DNA of 64,000 bases from RYN-230 sp963718305 (lineage in GTDB: Bacteria; Actinomycetota; Actinomycetes; Streptosporangiales; Streptosporangiaceae): positions 186,001 through 250,000 of the forward strand of contig CAVQZG010000024.1 of NCBI GenBank assembly GCA_963718305.1. The letters run 5' to 3'. The translations under genes and the position numbers were made by a program. Positions 44,173 through 52,326 of the stretch are shown piece by piece. The notes under the pieces are model-generated. The model worked only from the letters and a program-made list of their open reading frames with translations, was not told the DNA's origin and ran no database searches. Every line of letters starts with the position of its first letter. Positions within the stretch are counted from its first letter, which is position 1.

Positions 44173-44649
44173 ATGGCACGCGGCGTCCAGGTCGGCGACC
44201 AGGCTCCCGACTTCACCCTCCCGGCGCAGTCCGGCGAACCGGTCAGGCTGCAGAGCCGCCTCGGCGACCGGGTGGTGGTCCTGTACTTCTACCCCAAGGA
44301 CGACACCCGGGGCTGCACCGCCGAGGCGTGCGCCTTCCGCGACAGCTACGAGGTGTTCACCGACGCCGGCGCGGATGTGATCGGGATCAGCTCGGACTCA
44401 CCTGACCGGCACGCCGCCTTCGCCAGCAAGCACGGGCTGCCCTTCACGCTGCTCAGTGACCAGGGCGGCCAGATCCGCAAGCGCTACGGCGTGCCGGCGG
44501 TGCTGGGCCTGCTCCCGGGCCGGGTCACCTACGTGATCGACCGCCAGGGCGTCGTCCGGCAGGTGTTCAACTCGATGACGAACATCAGCCAGCACGTCAC
44601 GGACGCCCTGAAGATGGTCCGCCAGCTGCAGGCTGACCAGCGGGCCTGA
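44173..44649 (+). CDS. bcp: Thioredoxin-dependent peroxiredoxin (BCP/PrxQ type)
   Basis: 158 residues. The peroxidatic Cys48 and resolving Cys53 sit in RGCTAEACAFRD, the alpha2-type PrxQ arrangement. Other family markers are VLYFYPKDDT, FTLLSDQGGQIRKRYGV and VTYVIDRQGVVRQVF. It reduces hydrogen peroxide and organic hydroperoxides in the cytoplasm. Its ATG at 44173 has GAAGG upstream. It diverges from the acyl-CoA ligase and converges with the adenylate kinase gene. Confidence 0.93.
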   Translation: MARGVQVGDQAPDFTLPAQSGEPVRLQSRLGDRVVVLYFYPKDDTRGCTAEACAFRDSYEVFTDAGADVIGISSDSPDRHAAFASKHGLPFTLLSDQGGQIRKRYGVPAVLGLLPGRVTYVIDRQGVVRQVFNSMTNISQHVTDALKMVRQLQADQRA

Positions 44650-44776
44650 CCCGCCCTCCGGACCACCGGGAGGCGGGGCCCGGAGTACGGGGTGGCCCCG
44701 CCGCGGTCCGCCTTGACCAGTACCCTGCGAGCGGCACCACGTTCAGCCAGTTCCGCGAGGCGTTCCGGGGCTGGCG

Positions 44777-45359
44777 TCACCAGGCCTCTGCGGCGAGGGC
44801 GGCCAGCCTCCGCAGCCGCCCGATGATGTCACTGTGCACGACCTCCGCCGGCTGCGCCCCGTCGAACGGTGAACATCCATTCCCGGCCGGCGTAGTACTC
44901 CAGCAGGGGCACGGTGTTCTCCTCGTACACCTGCAAACGGTGCTCGATCACGGCTTGGGTGTCGTCCGAGCCCCGGCCCCGGGACAGCAGCCGGCGCACC
45001 AGCTCATCGCTGGGGACGTCGAGGTGCACCGCGGCCTGCACCGCGGCCCCGAGCGGCTCGGCCACCGCGAAGGCCGCCTTCGCCTGGTCAACGGTCCGCG
45101 GGAACCCGTCCAGGACGTAGCCACCCGTCTCAGACGCCGCGACCACGGGTTTGCGCAGCATGTCCATGACCACCCCATCCGGGACCAGATCGCCGTGGTC
45201 GACGTAGGACCTGATCGTCTGCCCGAGCGCCGTCTCGTCCCTGACGTGCTGGCGCAGCAGGTCGCCGCTGGAGATGTGCGTGATGCCGAGCCGCTCGGCG
45301 AGCAGCTCGGCCTGGGTGCCCTTGCCGGCGCCAGGCGCGCCGATCAGCAGAAGCCTCAT
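44777..45359 (-). CDS. adk: Adenylate kinase, short LID-less type, with a one-base frameshift near the end
   Basis: The ATG at 45359 begins MRLLLIGAPGAGKGTQAELL (P-loop residues 7-15). Next come HISSGDLLRQHVRDE, GYVLDGFPRTVDQAKAAF and a short LID segment as in mycobacterial enzymes. It interconverts ATP, ADP and AMP. The frame as read ends at 44829 with an aberrant tail. One extra base at 44857-44869 explains this: its removal restores FTVDGAQPAEVVHSDIIGRL and a stop at 44777 (194 residues). The break shares 13 bases with that of the acyl-CoA ligase. Adk is normally in the ribosomal-protein operon, so this may be a second copy. Confidence 0.85.
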
Positions 45360-45578
45360 CTCATCGCGCCCCAGCAGCGACGCGTGACGTGTTGTGCCCC
45401 AATGTGCCCTCCTGAACAGCTGAACTAACCCCAAGTCTCCTGCCCACGGCGGGCGGTGGACAAGGAGGGGACCCGGATCTCACATTCCGGCCTGCGCGGA
45501 CGTCTACCTGTTGCGCCGGGAGATTCCCGGGCGCGCGGTGGCCAGCAGGGTCCCGGCGGATCTACCCAGGAGTGGCAG

Positions 45579-46523
45579 ATGGCCAGCAGGCTCCGGTTCG
45601 GTGTGGTCAGCGAGTCCGTCCTGGCCGGCCCGGCGTGGCTGGATCATGCCCGCCGGATCGAGGACGCCGGGGTCGGCGTGCTCCTGCTGCGCGACCACTT
45701 CTCGGCGGCTGCCTACGGCCAGCAGTTCGCCCCGTTCAGCGCCCTGGCGGCCGCAGCCGCGGTGACGGCCCGCCTGCACGTGGGCACGCTGGTCCTGGCC
45801 AACGATTTCCGGCATCCGGTGATCGTTGCCCACGAGGCCGCGAGCCTGCACCAGCTGTCGGGGGGCCGTTTTGAGCTCGGCCTCGGCGCGGGCTGGTACC
45901 GGCCCGAATATGAGGCGGCGGGCCTGGCCTTTGAGCCCGCCCGGCAGCGGATCGGCCGGCTGGAGGAGTCCCTCGCCATCATCAGCGGGCTGCTCGCGGG
46001 GGCCCAGGTCGATCAGGCTGGGACCTTCTACCAGGTCACCGGGCTGGGTCTTGACGTGCTCCCTCCGCTCCAGGGCCGGCCGCGCCTGGTGGTCGGAGCC
46101 GGTGGTCCCCGCATGCTCGGTGTGGCGGGACGGTACGCCGACACGGTCGGGCTGTTGCCGGCCCCGATCAAATCCGCCGAAGACCGCGACGACCCGCTCG
46201 ATCTCCTGCCCGCGGCCCTCGATCAGAAGATCGCCGTACTGCGCGACCGGGCTGGCGACCGCTTCCCCGAACTGGAACTCAGCACGTTCGTCACGATCTG
46301 GATCACCAGCCAGCGGCGCCAGGACACCGAGGCACTCATGGCCAGGCGCGGCTGGGGCGCGATCGACGTCGGCGCGGTCTGGGAGATGCCGACCATCCTC
46401 ATCGGCAGCGTCGCCCAGATCAAGGAGGACCTGCTGGCCAGGCGCGAGCGGTTCGGGCTGTCCTACCTCGTCACCCCGGACCGGGACCTGCCTGCCCTCA
46501 CCAAGATCATCGCTAGCCTCTAA
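45579..46523 (+). CDS. Luciferase-like oxidoreductase, F420-dependent type
   Basis: 314 residues from the ATG at 45579 (AGGAG 7 nt upstream). The family markers are ARRIEDAGVGVLLLRDHFS, FSALAAAAAVTARLHVGTLV, HQLSGGRFELGLGAGWYRPE, then VVGAGGPRMLGVAGRYADTV and the C-terminal LIGSVAQIKEDLLARRERFG. This resembles the TIGR03621 group of F420-dependent oxidoreductases. It would reduce an unknown substrate with F420H2. The last 11 bp overlap the convergent sulfotransferase-like gene. Confidence 0.9.
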   Translation: MASRLRFGVVSESVLAGPAWLDHARRIEDAGVGVLLLRDHFSAAAYGQQFAPFSALAAAAAVTARLHVGTLVLANDFRHPVIVAHEAASLHQLSGGRFELGLGAGWYRPEYEAAGLAFEPARQRIGRLEESLAIISGLLAGAQVDQAGTFYQVTGLGLDVLPPLQGRPRLVVGAGGPRMLGVAGRYADTVGLLPAPIKSAEDRDDPLDLLPAALDQKIAVLRDRAGDRFPELELSTFVTIWITSQRRQDTEALMARRGWGAIDVGAVWEMPTILIGSVAQIKEDLLARRERFGLSYLVTPDRDLPALTKIIASL

Positions 46524-47727
46524 CGGGCATCCCGGGCCGGGCGGTAGGTTTCCCGCCGGCCCGCTGCCGGACCCGAGGGCGGCGGTCGCCCGCGCCGTGG
46601 CGCCGGGTCACCGGCCGCGGGAGCAGCTCGCCGAGCTCACCGACGACGTGGTACTTGGAGTCGCGCAAGCCTCTCACGAGCTGTTCCGCCTGCTCCCTGG
46701 CCCAGGCTTCCCGGCCGGCGGGCAAGCCCAGCCGCGCCTGGCGCGGCCGGTCACTCAGAACATCGTGCGCGAGGATTCGCTTGATGTTCCTCGTATAGAA
46801 CCAGTCGGGCAGTTCCTGGGGCAGTGCCTCATTCATCCGGCGCAGGAATTCGGCTTCCCGGAGGCCGAGCGAAGAATTAGCCCGGGCCCGGGTAAGGTCG
46901 GCACCGCCGGGATCGATGCCCAGAACAGCCGCGAAACGCATCCAGAGCAGGTTAGCCGGGCCGCTGCGCGGCATAGTGATCACATGGACGTGATCCGGCG
47001 GGATGTGCTGTGACCACGCATCCAGGATGGCGAGCGTGTCATGCGCGTTCCAGAACCACGCCTGGCGGCGGCGGTCCTCGGCCGTCCCGCTGTCGATGAC
47101 CCGGTCAAGCCATTCTTCCCACCGGGCCGTGCCGCGGCACTTGACCTTCTCCTGCCATTCGGCCGGCAGCAGGGACGCGAAGTCACGCACGGTCAGGACG
47201 ACATGCACCTCGGCCGGGAGCAGCGACCGGACGGCCCGATCGGCCTGCCTGGCGGTGCACACCGCGAGCAGTTCGTCTGAGATGACAGCGGACTGGCGGC
47301 CCCGCAGCGCCTGGCGGGTCAGGACCTCCCACTCACCCGCCCAGGGATCTGCCGGATCGGACGCCGCCCTCGGCGCCTCACGCAGATCCCGGCTCGCCCG
47401 GGAATGATCTTGATGGCCATAGCCGGGCAGCAGGACCCCGCGGGAGGACAGCCAGGAACGGTTATCCCACATGGCATCCTGGAGAAACGTTGTCCCGGTC
47501 TTCGGCTCGCCTATGTGAAGATAAATGCGCGGACAGCCGGCCCCTCGCGTACGGCTCTTCCGGCGGGCCAGAATCCGGCCCCGCGTATCATGCCCCGATG
47601 CCCATTTAGGGCTAATATCCGCATCGGGCGCGAATTGGCTGCCATGGGACGCGGCCACTTCGTTATCGACCAGATCCAGCGGTTCTGCCGTGATTTCCGC
47701 CCGGATTCCAAGTCCGTCAGGCGTCAT
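46513..47727 (-). CDS. Sulfotransferase-like protein
   Basis: 404 residues. A P-loop-like PAPS site reads RIYLHIGEPKTGTTFLQDAMW (near 68-88). Also visible are AVISDELLAVCTARQADRAV, VVLTVRDFASLLPAEWQEKVK and, at the second PAPS site, VHVITMPRSGPANLLWMRFA. The spacing fits the sulfotransferase fold. It may sulfate a polysaccharide, lipid or small molecule. The N-terminal 60 residues are charged and lack a membrane segment. The gene overlaps the LLM gene's end by 11 bp. The acceptor is unknown. Confidence 0.8.
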   Translation of the reverse strand: MTPDGLGIRAEITAEPLDLVDNEVAASHGSQFAPDADISPKWASGHDTRGRILARRKSRTRGAGCPRIYLHIGEPKTGTTFLQDAMWDNRSWLSSRGVLLPGYGHQDHSRASRDLREAPRAASDPADPWAGEWEVLTRQALRGRQSAVISDELLAVCTARQADRAVRSLLPAEVHVVLTVRDFASLLPAEWQEKVKCRGTARWEEWLDRVIDSGTAEDRRRQAWFWNAHDTLAILDAWSQHIPPDHVHVITMPRSGPANLLWMRFAAVLGIDPGGADLTRARANSSLGLREAEFLRRMNEALPQELPDWFYTRNIKRILAHDVLSDRPRQARLGLPAGREAWAREQAEQLVRGLRDSKYHVVGELGELLPRPVTRRHGAGDRRPRVRQRAGGKPTARPGMPVRG

Positions 47728-48032
47728 ATTCCGAGGATAGACAAAACTTGGCCAGCGCCGGATGTAATTCAGGCAGCCCCATGGCGTCCGCGCCTGGGAG
47801 CCCGGCCGACCAGATATGTTTTGGCCTAAATACCGGGATTGTCATTGCTGCCTGATCCGGACCCTATTACCGGAGCGCGACTCATCGGTGCCGCTCCTGG
47901 CCCACCGCCCGGCGGGCGGCGGGGCGGCGGGCGGCGGCGTCACCCGGCCAGGGTGACCACAGCGGCCGCAGGTAGCAGAATCATCCCTCGTGGGGATCCT
48001 CTGCGCGTTCGGCGGGAAGGGAGCAGACCGGA
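47728..48032. other. Intergenic region with a perfect hairpin before marC
   Basis: About 300 bp with no gene. A less GC-rich left half (GATATGTTTTGGCC) is followed by a very G/C-rich run near 47910-47940. A perfect inverted repeat, GTCACCC-GGCCA-GGGTGAC, lies at 47939-47957, 76 bp before the marC start. No clear -35/-10 pair was found. Confidence 0.6.
47939..47957. promoter_or_regulatory. Inverted repeat upstream of marC
   Basis: GTCACCC (47939-47945) and GGGTGAC (47951-47957) are perfect arms around GGCCA. Either a repressor site or an mRNA hairpin is possible. It follows a long G/C-only run. Confidence 0.45.
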
Positions 48033-48680
48033 ATGGAACTCGAGTCGCTGGATGCCGCCTGGGTCATCGACATTTTCCTGCTGCTCCTGATCGGAGTCGG
48101 ACCCAAGATCGCGCTGGTGCCGTTCCTCGAGATGACCGCCGGCATGCCCGAGGCGACCAAGCGCCGCGTCCTGCGCAAGATGCTGACCACCGCCGCCACG
48201 GTCGCCCTCCTCCTGCTGGTCCTCGGCGGCGTGCTGACCAGGCTGCTGCACTTCTCGCCGGGCGCGCTGGGCGTCGCCAGCGGGATCATCCTGCTCATCA
48301 TCGCGGTCACCATGGTGCTCGGCCAGGGCGACGGGAACGGCGGCCATCACCCCAGCGAGGACCAGGATCCGATGAGGCTCGCGGTCTACCCGCTGGCCGT
48401 GCCTTACCTGCTCAATCCGGCGGGCATCGTCGCCCTGGTGACCGTGTCAGCCGAGGCGAGCTCGGTGGCCGTAGTCGCGGTCGTCGTCGGTGTTCTCGCG
48501 GTGGTGCTCGCCCTCGACGTGCTGGTATTCCGGTGGGCCGTGCAGGTCAGCAACCATCTGGATGCGAGCCGGATGCTGATCACCGAGAAGGTGTTCGGTT
48601 TCCTGCTCGCCGCGCTCGCCGTCCAGCTGGCCCTCGACGGCCTGAATGACGTCGGCGTTATCCACCTGACCGGCCATTGA
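48033..48680 (+). CDS. MarC-family inner membrane protein
   Basis: 215 residues, six hydrophobic segments. The N-terminal DAAWVIDIFLLLLIGVGPKI ALVPFLEMTAG has the MarC-type G-P-K-x-x-L-x-P-F motif. Later segments are TAATVALLLLVLGGVLTRLL, GVASGIILLIIAVTMVLG, the mirror-repeat-like YPLAVPYLLNPAGIVALVTV, then VVAVVVGVLAVVLALDVLV and ITEKVFGFLLAALAVQLAL. MarC was linked historically to multiple antibiotic resistance, but its transport role is not proven. The ATG has GGGAGCAG upstream. A possible partner is the GAF-ANTAR protein 39 bp downstream. Confidence 0.85.
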   Translation: MELESLDAAWVIDIFLLLLIGVGPKIALVPFLEMTAGMPEATKRRVLRKMLTTAATVALLLLVLGGVLTRLLHFSPGALGVASGIILLIIAVTMVLGQGDGNGGHHPSEDQDPMRLAVYPLAVPYLLNPAGIVALVTVSAEASSVAVVAVVVGVLAVVLALDVLVFRWAVQVSNHLDASRMLITEKVFGFLLAALAVQLALDGLNDVGVIHLTGH

Positions 48681-48719
48681 GCTGATCAGGCTGCCGCGCA
48701 CCGACGAGAGGGTGACCAG

Positions 48720-49457
48720 ATGGATTCCGGACTACTGTCCGACACCTTCGTCGACCTGGCGGACACCATGGTCGCCGATTTCGACATCATCGACTTCCTG
48801 CACATGCTCGCGGACCGCAGCGTCCGGCTGCTCGCCGCTTCCGCGGCCGGGGTCGTGCTCGCCGACCCGCGCGGCGAGCTGCGCATCGCGGCGGCATCCA
48901 GCGAGGCGGCCGAGCTGATCGAGCTGTTCCAGATTCAGAATGACCAGGGCCCATGCCTGGATTGCTTCCGCACCGGCCAGCCCGTCACCGCGGCCGGCCT
49001 CCCCGGGCCGCAGCAGCGATGGCCGGAGTTCGCCGCCGCTGCCGTGCAGGCCGGGTTCCGCACCGTGGAGGCCCTGCCCATGCGGCTCAGGGGCCAGGTC
49101 ATCGGCGCGCTCAACCTGTTCCGGGCCGGGTCGGGCCCGTTCGAACTCTCAGATCTGCGCGTTGGCCAGGCCCTGGCGGACGTGGCCACCATCGGACTGC
49201 TGCAGGAGCGGAACCTGCGCCGCAGCGAGACCATCGCCGAACAGCTCCAGGCCGCCCTGAACAGCCGGATCATTATCGAGCAGGCCAAAGGCAAACTGGC
49301 CGAGCGCTACAACCTCACCATGGACCAGGCGTTCACGCTGCTACGCGATCACGCCAGGACGACCAACCAGCGGCTCACCGACACCGCGCGCGAGCTCGTG
49401 GACAGCGCCACGGCTGACCTGCCGCCCCAACCGGGAAATAAATCCCCTCGCCCGTAG
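48720..49457 (+). CDS. GAF-ANTAR RNA-binding regulator
   Basis: 245 residues. The GAF domain covers about 15-160 (DFLHMLADRSVRLLAASAAG, then FQIQNDQGPCLDCFRTGQPV and LPMRLRGQVIGALNLFRAG). The ANTAR domain covers about 175-230 (QLQAALNSRIIIEQAKGKLA, then MDQAFTLLRDHARTTNQRL). ANTAR proteins bind paired hairpins in mRNA leaders and prevent termination when the sensor half is active. The GAF domain has Cys residues (CLDC), so a redox or metal input is possible. It follows marC, 39 bp away. Confidence 0.9.
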   Translation: MDSGLLSDTFVDLADTMVADFDIIDFLHMLADRSVRLLAASAAGVVLADPRGELRIAAASSEAAELIELFQIQNDQGPCLDCFRTGQPVTAAGLPGPQQRWPEFAAAAVQAGFRTVEALPMRLRGQVIGALNLFRAGSGPFELSDLRVGQALADVATIGLLQERNLRRSETIAEQLQAALNSRIIIEQAKGKLAERYNLTMDQAFTLLRDHARTTNQRLTDTARELVDSATADLPPQPGNKSPRP

Positions 49458-49489
49458 GGGCCGGCCTCAGCCGGCAGGCGACTCCGGCC

Positions 49490-51781
49490 TTAATAGAGGC
49501 CGAGGTCCCGGCCGCGCTCGATAGCGTCCTGCCGATTAGAAACGCCGAGCTTCCGGTAGATAGAGCGGGTGTGAGTCTTGATGGTGTTTCCCGACAGGTA
49601 GAGCTCCTGGCCGATCTCGCGCGTGGACAGCGTGCCCCGGAGGAGCCTGAGCACCGCCCGCTCGCGTTCGGTTAGCGGCTCACCAGCCAGCCTGGCCCGG
49701 GCCGGCCCGGCCAGCCGGAGTTCGAGGCGTTCCAGCCGGTTAAGCTGGGCGCCCGCACCGTCCGGAAACGAGGTCAGGATGTCACGCGCCTCGACCAGCA
49801 GGACCGCGGCGCCTGGCCGGTCTCCGAGTTCCAGCCGCACGGATGCGAGCCTCAGCAGGTTCTCGATCGTCGGCCATTGACTGATACCGAACCACTGGCG
49901 GCGTGACCGGAGCGAGTGCTCCAGCTCATCACGGGCATCCTCAAAGCGACCCTGACCGGCCAGGACCGCCCCCACAGCCAGAGCGGCGACGGAAGCCTGC
50001 GGGGACTCGCTCAGCCCGAGCGCGTCGTCGGCCACGATGTCCCGGGCCGAATATGCCAGCGGTTCCGCCTGGTCGAGCCGGCCTTCCTGGACCGCAACCA
50101 GGGACATCATGGCGAAGGAGACCATGCGCACCAGCGCGATCGAGCTGCCGCTGAGCAGCGCCTGCTCCAGTTGCCGCGCCGCGGCTTCGGGCTCGCCGCA
50201 GAAGTACAGAGCGCTTCCGTAGCCCGCCCGGGCCAGCGCGTACCAGGGCGAAGACGGATTGGTTTCCAGTTCCACGGACTCCGCTGCCGACCTGCGCATC
50301 GGCTCGAGTCCGCTGAACCCGAAGATGCCGTCGAGGAGCGCGGCGGAGGACCGCAGCGATCGCATGCCATCGGGCAGCGGTCCCTCGTCCCCGCCCGCCG
50401 CGATGACCGGGAGCCAGAGCCGGACACTCTCGCGGTCCCCGCGCAGGGCCGCGGCCCAGGCCGCGGCGTGCGCGGCCAGCGGGTGGGCCCCGATCCGCTC
50501 ATCCCCGAGTGAGTGCAGCCAGCCCTGCACCGTAGCCATCCGGCCCGCGTCAACGTACCGGTACCAGTGCCCGGCGATGAGGCTCACCGAGCGGGTCACA
50601 TCCCCCGCCTTGAGCGCGTGGTCCACCGCCTCGTCAACCGACCCGTGCTGCAGGTGCCAGGCGCTGGCTCGCTGATGCAGGCCAGGGAGCGCGCCGGGTT
50701 CGGCGCGGGCCAGCTGGGCCAGCAGCAGCTGAGCGAACAGATGGTGGTAACGGAACCATTGCCGGTGGTCGTCCAGCGCGATGAGAAACAAGTTCTCGCG
50801 CTCGAGTGCGTCGAGAATCTCCCGGGCATCCGACGTTCCGGCGACCGCGTCGCAGAGCGGCGCGGTGAACCGGCCCAGGACAGCCGTCCTGGACAGGAAT
50901 TGCCGGATATGGTCCGGCTGCCGGCCGACGACCTCTTCAGCGAGGAAATCCACGATGTAGCGGTGGCCGCCGGTAAAGTCGCGGATGAAGTCATGCGGAG
51001 CGGGATGGTTGCGCAGGGACAGAGCCGCCAGGTACAACCCGGCCGGCCACCCTTCGGCCCTCTCCACCAGGTCGGCCAGGTCGTGCGGGCTGAGCTGGAC
51101 CGAAGCCACCCGCTGGATCAGGGCATCCGCCTCTTGCGCGGTGAAATGGAGATTGAGCATCCGGATCTCAGCCATCTCCCCCGCCGCTCTCAGCCTGCCC
51201 AGCGGCAACGGCGGGTCGGCCCGGGTGCTCAGCACGACCTGGACGCTGGGTGGCAGGCGGAGCAGCAGAAACTCAAGCTGATCATGACAGCGCCGCTCCT
51301 TGATCACGTGGTAGTCGTCCAGGACGATCACCACGGGCGCCGCCAGTGCGGACAGTTCGTTGACCAGGCGCGCCAGCGCTTCCCCCACATCGGGTACCTG
51401 CCGCTGCAGCGGTCGCAGGATCTCCGCTGCATGGAGGTCAGGATGAACACGCTGCAATGAGCAGACTACGTGCTGCCACAACCGGGCGGGATCGTCATCC
51501 GCGGGATCGAGTGAGATCCACGCAAACGGCCGGGACCCGGCCGCGTCGGCGTCCCACTGCGCGAGCAGGGTCGTCTTGCCGTACCCCGCGGGCGCGTCAA
51601 CCAGGATAAGTCTGGCCTCAAGATCGTCCAGATTCCGCACCAGACCGGGCCGCTGCACCCACTCCTTGCGCACCCGCGGAGCCTGCAGCTTGGTTTCCAG
51701 CAGTACGTCGAGATTAGGCCGCACCATCTCCACGACCGGCCGACCCTGAGGCCGCCGGTCCACTGCTGAGCGCTCGCTCAT
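49490..51781 (-). CDS. MalT-type large LuxR regulator (ATP-binding, TPR-like)
   Basis: 763 residues from the ATG at 51781; a GTG at 51793 is in frame. A STAND-type NTPase has P-loop VDAPAGYGKTTLLAQW (near 60) and Walker-B-like VVIVLDDYHVI. The middle 400 residues are helical TPR-like repeats. The C-terminal HTH reads PLTERERAVLRLLRGTLSTR and EIGQELYLSGNTIKTHTRSIY. MalT-type proteins bind ATP and an inducer, oligomerise and activate promoters. The inducer is unknown. It diverges from marC/ANTAR in coordinate order and is near a second MalT-type gene. Confidence 0.92.
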   Translation of the reverse strand: MSERSAVDRRPQGRPVVEMVRPNLDVLLETKLQAPRVRKEWVQRPGLVRNLDDLEARLILVDAPAGYGKTTLLAQWDADAAGSRPFAWISLDPADDDPARLWQHVVCSLQRVHPDLHAAEILRPLQRQVPDVGEALARLVNELSALAAPVVIVLDDYHVIKERRCHDQLEFLLLRLPPSVQVVLSTRADPPLPLGRLRAAGEMAEIRMLNLHFTAQEADALIQRVASVQLSPHDLADLVERAEGWPAGLYLAALSLRNHPAPHDFIRDFTGGHRYIVDFLAEEVVGRQPDHIRQFLSRTAVLGRFTAPLCDAVAGTSDAREILDALERENLFLIALDDHRQWFRYHHLFAQLLLAQLARAEPGALPGLHQRASAWHLQHGSVDEAVDHALKAGDVTRSVSLIAGHWYRYVDAGRMATVQGWLHSLGDERIGAHPLAAHAAAWAAALRGDRESVRLWLPVIAAGGDEGPLPDGMRSLRSSAALLDGIFGFSGLEPMRRSAAESVELETNPSSPWYALARAGYGSALYFCGEPEAAARQLEQALLSGSSIALVRMVSFAMMSLVAVQEGRLDQAEPLAYSARDIVADDALGLSESPQASVAALAVGAVLAGQGRFEDARDELEHSLRSRRQWFGISQWPTIENLLRLASVRLELGDRPGAAVLLVEARDILTSFPDGAGAQLNRLERLELRLAGPARARLAGEPLTERERAVLRLLRGTLSTREIGQELYLSGNTIKTHTRSIYRKLGVSNRQDAIERGRDLGLY

Positions 51782-51853
51782 CCCCTGCACCACCGCGCAC
51801 CCACCCCCAGCGGAGGTTAACAGAGCGGTACATTTGGTGGCCAGTCCGGGGCA

Positions 51854-52072
51854 TTACTGCGGCGGCGATTCGTGCCCGCGGCGAATCTCCAGGACCCGCA
51901 CCCCCAGCAGCTCCAGCCGGGCGAGCAGCCCATTCAGGGCCGCCTGGTCGGGAAGCGAGCCGTGCAGGATGGTGGCGACCTGCTCTGGCTCGGCGGTCAG
52001 CCCCTCAAAATCCACGACCGCTTCTGGCGGGAGATTCCCCGCCAAGCGAATCTCGTAATAACTCAATGTCAT
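51854..52072 (-). CDS. Small conserved protein (YEIRxxG type)
   Basis: 72 residues. The ATG at 52072 immediately follows GGCGGAGG, so the ribosome binding site suits the in-frame TTG two codons later (6-nt spacing); the true start may be that TTG. The sequence SYYEIRLAGNLPPEAVVDFE, then SLPDQAALNGLLARLELLGVRVLEI, forms a beta-alpha-beta-like domain that occurs alone in many actinomycetes, often beside LuxR-type regulators. A related domain appears fused at 55469-56032. It lies 72 bp after the MalT-type gene start region on the same strand. Confidence 0.75.
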   Translation of the reverse strand: MTLSYYEIRLAGNLPPEAVVDFEGLTAEPEQVATILHGSLPDQAALNGLLARLELLGVRVLEIRRGHESPPQ

Positions 52073-52326
52073 CCTCCGCCCCGCCCCCAAGGAAACCGCG
52101 CGCCGGCCAGAACTCCACCATCCGGCCGCCGGAGGCGGTGCACCACACCCGCCAGGGGTGGCGTTCTCACCCGGGTGACATCCCGGCAAACAGGACCAAG
52201 GTCCGTTGACAACTCACCCATATCGGAGAGTGACTGGCAGAGGCGAGCTGGTCCGCTCCAGACCCTGGCGGCAGCCAGGTACACCGGCGCCAACAGATTC
52301 TGTCGGTCTAGAGCAGAGGCAACGTG

